In this document: one piece after another, positions 5,627 to 8,120 of the stretch | How positions within the stretch are numbered: position 1 is the first letter of the stretch | How the letters are laid out: every line of letters starts with the position of its first letter | Source: JBAZOJ01 sp041648755 | Lineage (GTDB): Bacteria; Planctomycetota; B143-G9 | Assembly (NCBI GenBank): GCA_041648755.1 | Contig: JBAZOJ010000171.1 | Span: 1 to 8,120, forward strand | DNA: 8,120 bases | Direction: 5' to 3' | The notes under the pieces: model-generated | Told to the model about the DNA's origin: nothing | The model's database searches: none | The model's input: the letters and a program-made list of their open reading frames with translations, nothing else | Program-made: the position numbers and the translations under genes

Positions 5627-6988
5627 TTACCACGACTTCAGGATCTGTATCAATTCTGCCGCCGTCAGATACGGCTTGTCCGTGTCGTAGTAATAGCACG
5701 CGAAATACGTGCCCTCCTGGTTGCTCCTCTGGAAAGCGATCGTATGGCCGTCAGGCGAAAGAGCTGGCTGAGAGGGAATGTCTGCCGAAGCAGCAATCAC
5801 CTTGCTTCGGACATTGGATACGAGGTTGAGCATATAGACGCCGACTCCGTACTGCTTCGGATTTTCCTTCTCTGCCTGTGCATAGGTGATCCCTTCCCCG
5901 GGCCAGGGATCCATAACAATTGCCATTTTGTCTCCCCGCAGGGAGATGTTGCTGCAGGAAATGCCGTTCTTCCATCCAAGCACGGTTTCCACTGCAGGAT
6001 TCTTCAGGGAATATCTGTACAGACCTCCCCGATCCGCTGAGTTGATGGCGCCATCGCCATTCGTATCCTCCCCAACGGCCCAGAAGTACAACCACTCGCT
6101 ATCCTGCGCAGCCATCGGCCTTCTGCAATCGCCGGGCATTGCGTTGACCTTTTTCGTTTCGCCGGTCAACAAGTCGAAGAGGTAAAGGGCGTAGTTGTCG
6201 GAAATGTCGATCGCACCGTCGCCATTCGTGTCAAGCCTGATGGAGGCAAAGAACACGGACTTCCCGTCTGCTGAGAAGCAAGGGTCGACATTTGCGAACG
6301 AATCGTCGACGATCTTTCGCTCAGTTCTCCCGGCCAGGTCACACAGATATATTCCGGCGTTGTCCTTGTAACTGATTGCCCCGTCGCGATCGGTGTCAGA
6401 ACGTGCTGAGGCAAAGACAAAGCGGGCTCCGGCGGCGTCGGCCATCGGAGGACCATTTACCGACGAATCGGATACCAGAACTTCGGTGTTGCGTGACTGG
6501 GCGTTTACTTTCGCGATGTTGGCGTTGTCGATATGTGTGACCACGCCGTCGCCGTCAGTGTCGTTCATAATCACGAGTGCGAGCGCATCTTTCTCGTTCA
6601 GCCAATTGGGCATAAGCCAGAAGCCCTTGCCGGACCCGAGAATCCGTGAGTTATCTACGAGCATTACTTCCTGGATGGCCCGGCAGAAATCGGTGGAGGG
6701 GCTCAATTCAAGAGTGCGAACAAAATGGGCACGAGCCTCGGGAATTCTCCCGGCGTCGAGGTTGATCAACCCAAGATAGTAATGCGCCATAGGCTCGTCC
6801 GGATCCGCCTTCAGGGCGGCGGTGAACTCAGCTTGCGCTTGTACTGCCTTATTCTCGGCATACAGCTTCCGGCCCTTCTCCACACTGCCGGTGGGAATAT
6901 ACTTCTCCGGGCCGGAAGTCTTAGGACCGCAGGAAACAAGCAGGACAATCGCGACCAACAACAGAGCCCTGAGTGGAAACAAACGCAT
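5627..6988 (-). CDS. TPR / TolB-PD40-like beta-propeller lipoprotein with four EF-hand-type calcium loops
   Basis: A 453-residue protein. The N-terminus MRLFPLRALLLVAIVLLVSC is a lipoprotein signal with Cys20 lipidated (LLVSC). Residues about 35-102 form two tetratricopeptide repeats (Y.LGLINLDAGRIPEARAHF). Residues about 135-450 are PD40/TolB-like propeller blades (FSADGKSVFFAS, LSPDGHTIAFQRS), probably six. Blades 1-4 each carry a 12-residue DxDxDG loop, at 143-154, 198-209, 253-264 and 308-319. These are shaped like EF-hand or dockerin calcium sites and sit between the 'FaS' strand and the 'iYl.dl' strand. Blade 5 has a longer unrelated insert and blade 6 has none. The start is supported by AGGAGG 4 nt upstream of ATG. 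The likely role is a calcium-stabilised, envelope-anchored interaction scaffold; no enzyme active site is evident. It converges on ribD with a single base between stop codons and is divergent from the pilin genes, so a pilus link is only suggested by proximity. Confidence 0.8.
   Translation of the reverse strand: MRLFPLRALLLVAIVLLVSCGPKTSGPEKYIPTGSVEKGRKLYAENKAVQAQAEFTAALKADPDEPMAHYYLGLINLDAGRIPEARAHFVRTLELSPSTDFCRAIQEVMLVDNSRILGSGKGFWLMPNWLNEKDALALVIMNDTDGDGVVTHIDNANIAKVNAQSRNTEVLVSDSSVNGPPMADAAGARFVFASARSDTDRDGAISYKDNAGIYLCDLAGRTERKIVDDSFANVDPCFSADGKSVFFASIRLDTNGDGAIDISDNYALYLFDLLTGETKKVNAMPGDCRRPMAAQDSEWLYFWAVGEDTNGDGAINSADRGGLYRYSLKNPAVETVLGWKNGISCSNISLRGDKMAIVMDPWPGEGITYAQAEKENPKQYGVGVYMLNLVSNVRSKVIAASADIPSQPALSPDGHTIAFQRSNQEGTYFACYYYDTDKPYLTAAELIQILKSW
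6032..6562 (-). repeat. Four coding repeats of 165 nt, each with an EF-hand-type calcium loop
   Basis: The 36-nt loops lie at 6527-6562, 6362-6397, 6197-6232 and 6032-6067, exactly 165 nt (55 codons) apart with no indels. Encoded loops read D-T-[DN]-x-D-G-x-[VI]-x-x-x-D, with Asp at EF-hand positions 1, 5 and 12 and Asp or Asn at position 3. The rest of each unit is diverged apart from propeller strand residues. Confidence 0.85.
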
Positions 6989-7055
6989 AAGGCCTCCTTG
7001 TGGGTACTATAACTCATTGCCGCAAGTGTCAAGAAGCCGACCCACTGCCATTTGG

Positions 7056-7085
7056 ACCGATTCCCGCCCAATGGGTTCGGTTTTT
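7056..7085 (+). terminator. Terminator-like hairpin with T-run, upstream of the pilin genes
   Basis: ACCGA (7056-7060) pairs with TCGGT (7077-7081), and CCC (7063-7065) pairs with GGG (7073-7075), leaving a small internal bulge and a 7-nt loop. The run TTTTT at 7081-7085 follows directly. It resembles an imperfect intrinsic terminator for the plus strand, but no plus-strand gene ends nearby. It could stop antisense read-through, act as a leader attenuator, or be chance. Confidence 0.3.
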
Positions 7086-7138
7086 GCTGCGTGGGAGATG
7101 TCTGAGCGCTTCGGGCAGGCAAACCAAGAGCATATGTC

Positions 7139-7155
7139 TTGGGCTTTCCCTTGCA
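7139..7155 (+). promoter_or_regulatory. Partial sigma-54-type -24/-12 promoter upstream of first pilin
   Basis: TTGGGCTTTCCCTTGCA has the TTGG and TTGC blocks at the correct spacing (consensus TTGGCACG-N4-TTGC), although the CACG part is not matched. Its end is 56 nt before the pilin ATG, so a start near 7166 would give a leader of about 45 nt. The same TTGG-N8-TTGC frame is seen upstream of the second pilin, which raises its credibility. Confidence 0.45.
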
Positions 7156-7211
7156 CTCTGAGAGACAACTGCCACAATAACGCTTCTTCAGAAAAGCTGA
7201 GAGGTAGCGCG

Positions 7212-7700
7212 ATGAGAACTGAAAAGGGCTTTACCCTGATGGAACTGATGATCGTCATATCGATCATCGCGATAATCGCTTCCGTGGCGATTCCCAATGT
7301 AATGTCGTCGCGACGGGTGGCAAATGAATCGGCCTCTCTGGCTGCTATCCGGTCATTCGGGACAGCGGCGATGATGTACCAGAACAGCAACGCCAGCCAG
7401 TACTTCTGGCCCGACAAGGCGGAGATGGAGAAGACCTTCAACCATCATGATGTGAAAAGCGGGTACTGGTTCATCTATCAGTCCGATTCCGACGTCAAGC
7501 CCACACGCTTCGTGTACTTTGCCTTTCCGGCCTCAGTCACGACCGGGCACAAGGCATATTACATCGATGAGGAACAGGCAATCTGGCAGGCCGACGACCT
7601 CACTGACGCCCAGATATCCGCTCTCAAGGCTCTGGATCCTATCGTAGGCGATTGGTCGTTCGTCCCGAGGATTCAAGCCGTTCTCTTTACCAGACAGTAG
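7212..7700 (+). CDS. Type IV prepilin / pseudopilin-like protein
   Basis: A 162-residue prepilin. It has a short positive leader ending in Gly (MRTEKG), then FTLMELMIVISIIAIIASVA. This is the classic prepilin peptidase site, with Phe at mature position 1, Glu at position 5, and a hydrophobic alpha-1 segment to about residue 28, followed by IPN. Conserved IPNxxxxRRxxNESA and RSFGTAAMMYQ resemble pilin-like 'G/H' or GspG-like proteins. The globular part is rich in Trp and Tyr (KSGYWFIYQ, KAYYIDEEQAIWQ) and has no cysteine pair, so there is no disulfide-bounded D-region. It would be inserted in the inner membrane, processed and N-methylated by a PilD-type peptidase, and assembled into a pilus or pseudopilus. 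The ATG at 7212 is preferred because the leader begins there and GAGG lies 7 nt upstream; extension upstream gives unrelated sequence. A paralogous pilin follows 229 nt downstream. Major pilin versus minor pseudopilin cannot be decided. Confidence 0.88.
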   Translation: MRTEKGFTLMELMIVISIIAIIASVAIPNVMSSRRVANESASLAAIRSFGTAAMMYQNSNASQYFWPDKAEMEKTFNHHDVKSGYWFIYQSDSDVKPTRFVYFAFPASVTTGHKAYYIDEEQAIWQADDLTDAQISALKALDPIVGDWSFVPRIQAVLFTRQ

Positions 7701-7717
7701 GCAATTTGCGGGGTCGC

Positions 7718-7751
7718 TGCCAAATCTTGTCACTTTATGCCAATACTTGTC
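7718..7751 (+). repeat. Tandem 14-bp direct repeat, candidate activator (enhancer) site
   Basis: TGCCAAATCTTGTC (7718-7731) and TGCCAATACTTGTC (7738-7751) match at 12 of 14 positions. They are exactly 20 bp apart start to start, about two helical turns, placing both on the same DNA face. They lie about 120-155 bp upstream of the sigma-54 element at 7873, where enhancer-binding activators such as PilR or NtrC relatives usually bind. The repeated TTGTC resembles the TGTC core described for PilR sites. Confidence 0.45.
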
Positions 7752-7872
7752 CTTATTCTGCGTCCCGATTCAGTCGCTTTCCTTGCCCGCGCGGAACTTC
7801 GAGGGGCTCATCTCGCTGGCAACGGCCATTCAAGAGCCAATCGCGAGCCTTACGCAAGCTTCTTCCAGCCGG

Positions 7873-7889
7873 TTGGCACGCCCCTTGCT
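7873..7889 (+). promoter_or_regulatory. Sigma-54 (RpoN) -24/-12 promoter for the second pilin gene
   Basis: TTGGCACGCCCCTTGCT matches the sigma-54 consensus TTGGCACG-N4-TTGC[AT] at every defined position, with GG and GC correctly spaced. Transcription should start near 7900, leaving about 30 nt before the ATG at 7930, including AAGGAG at 7918-7923. Sigma-54 with the PilS/PilR two-component system is the established regulation of pilA in several Gram-negative bacteria. Confidence 0.85.
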
Positions 7890-7929
7890 ATAAGCCACTC
7901 AACCGAAACCCAAAACCAAGGAGCCAAGA

Positions 7930-8120
7930 ATGGACAAGAAAGGTTTTACACTGATTGAGCTGATGATCGTTGTCGCGATCATCGCCATCATCGCAGCCAT
8001 CGCAATCCCGAACCTCATCGGCGCCCGCCGGACCTCCAACGAGTCCGCTGCGGCGGCCACCTGCAAGAGCTTCGGCTCCGCTGCCGTAGCCTATTCCCAG
8101 ACCAAGGCCACCCAGGACTA
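7930..8120 (+). CDS. Type IV prepilin (PilA-like), 3' end outside window
   Basis: The first 63 residues are visible. The leader MDKKG is followed by FTLIELMIVVAIIAIIAAIA, a textbook class III signal with Phe at mature position 1, Glu at position 5 and a long hydrophobic helix. IPNLIGARRTSNESAAAATCKSFGSAAVAYSQ comes next in two runs, strongly resembling the first pilin (IPN....RR..NESA....KSFG/RSFG..A..Y). AAGGAG lies 6 nt before the ATG. The near-consensus leader, alpha-1 helix and strong sigma-54 promoter suggest this is the more highly expressed, possibly major pilin. The partial reading ends at ATQDY; length and C-terminal domain cannot be judged. Confidence 0.92.
   Translation, partial: MDKKGFTLIELMIVVAIIAIIAAIAIPNLIGARRTSNESAAAATCKSFGSAAVAYSQTKATQD

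Noticed and set aside
6032..6562. Dockerin domain (cellulosome-type) reading of the DxDGDG repeats
   Set aside because: Dockerins have two such loops about 20-30 residues apart in a helical domain; here there are four loops 55 residues apart inside beta-propeller blades.
6822..7211. Upstream extension of the first pilin to an ATG at 6822
   Set aside because: It would put 130 unrelated residues before the prepilin leader and run antisense through the lipoprotein gene; the leader MRTEKG at 7212 with a Shine-Dalgarno sequence is clearly the start.
7780..7870. Possible terminator or small RNA between the pilins (CGAG...CTCG inverted repeat)
   Set aside because: The stem is only 4 bp and no T-run follows; no tRNA-like or other RNA fold was recognised.

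Overview
The window is ordinary-looking, fairly GC-rich, tightly packed chromosomal DNA from a Gram-negative (diderm) bacterium. Evidence for this is a KDO-8-phosphate phosphatase end (LPS synthesis), two lipoprotein signal sequences, type IV prepilins and sigma-54-type promoters. The mix of selB, small tandem pilins and envelope alpha/beta hydrolases would fit a deltaproteobacterial-type or Planctomycetota/PVC-type lineage. I cannot place it more precisely from sequence alone. No insertion sequence, phage gene, CRISPR array, tRNA or rRNA was seen.

Layout. (1) 1-298, + strand: the C-terminal part of a KdsC-type HAD phosphatase. (2) 295-4451, - strand: a run read right to left as selB, then (13 nt gap) a secreted PHB-depolymerase-like protein that has lost its catalytic serine and histidine, then (76 nt gap) a paralogous lipoprotein hydrolase with an intact triad. 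(3) A short divergent promoter region at about 4452-4503, with overlapping back-to-back -10 boxes. (4) 4504-5625, + strand: a ribD fusion (deaminase plus reductase) with unusual deaminase-domain residues. (5) 5627-6988, - strand: a lipoprotein with two TPRs followed by a TolB/PD40-like propeller carrying four EF-hand-type calcium loops exactly 55 residues apart. (6) 6989-8120, + strand: two tandem type IV prepilin genes, the second cut by the window end. Each has a sigma-54-type -24/-12 element upstream; the second is essentially consensus and is preceded by a tandem 14-bp direct repeat suitable as an activator site.

How the genes work together. selB supplies selenocysteine decoding and ribD supplies flavin synthesis; both are housekeeping and probably share only a promoter region. 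The two hydrolase-like proteins look like a duplicated envelope pair, one active and one pseudoenzyme. The pilins look like a sigma-54-regulated pilus or pseudopilus locus that continues to the right.

I did not find a clear defence, mobile or biosynthetic system. The most unusual items are the catalytically dead hydrolase paralogue beside its intact copy, the regular calcium-loop propeller lipoprotein, the divergent RibD deaminase motifs, and the regulatory architecture in front of the second pilin.
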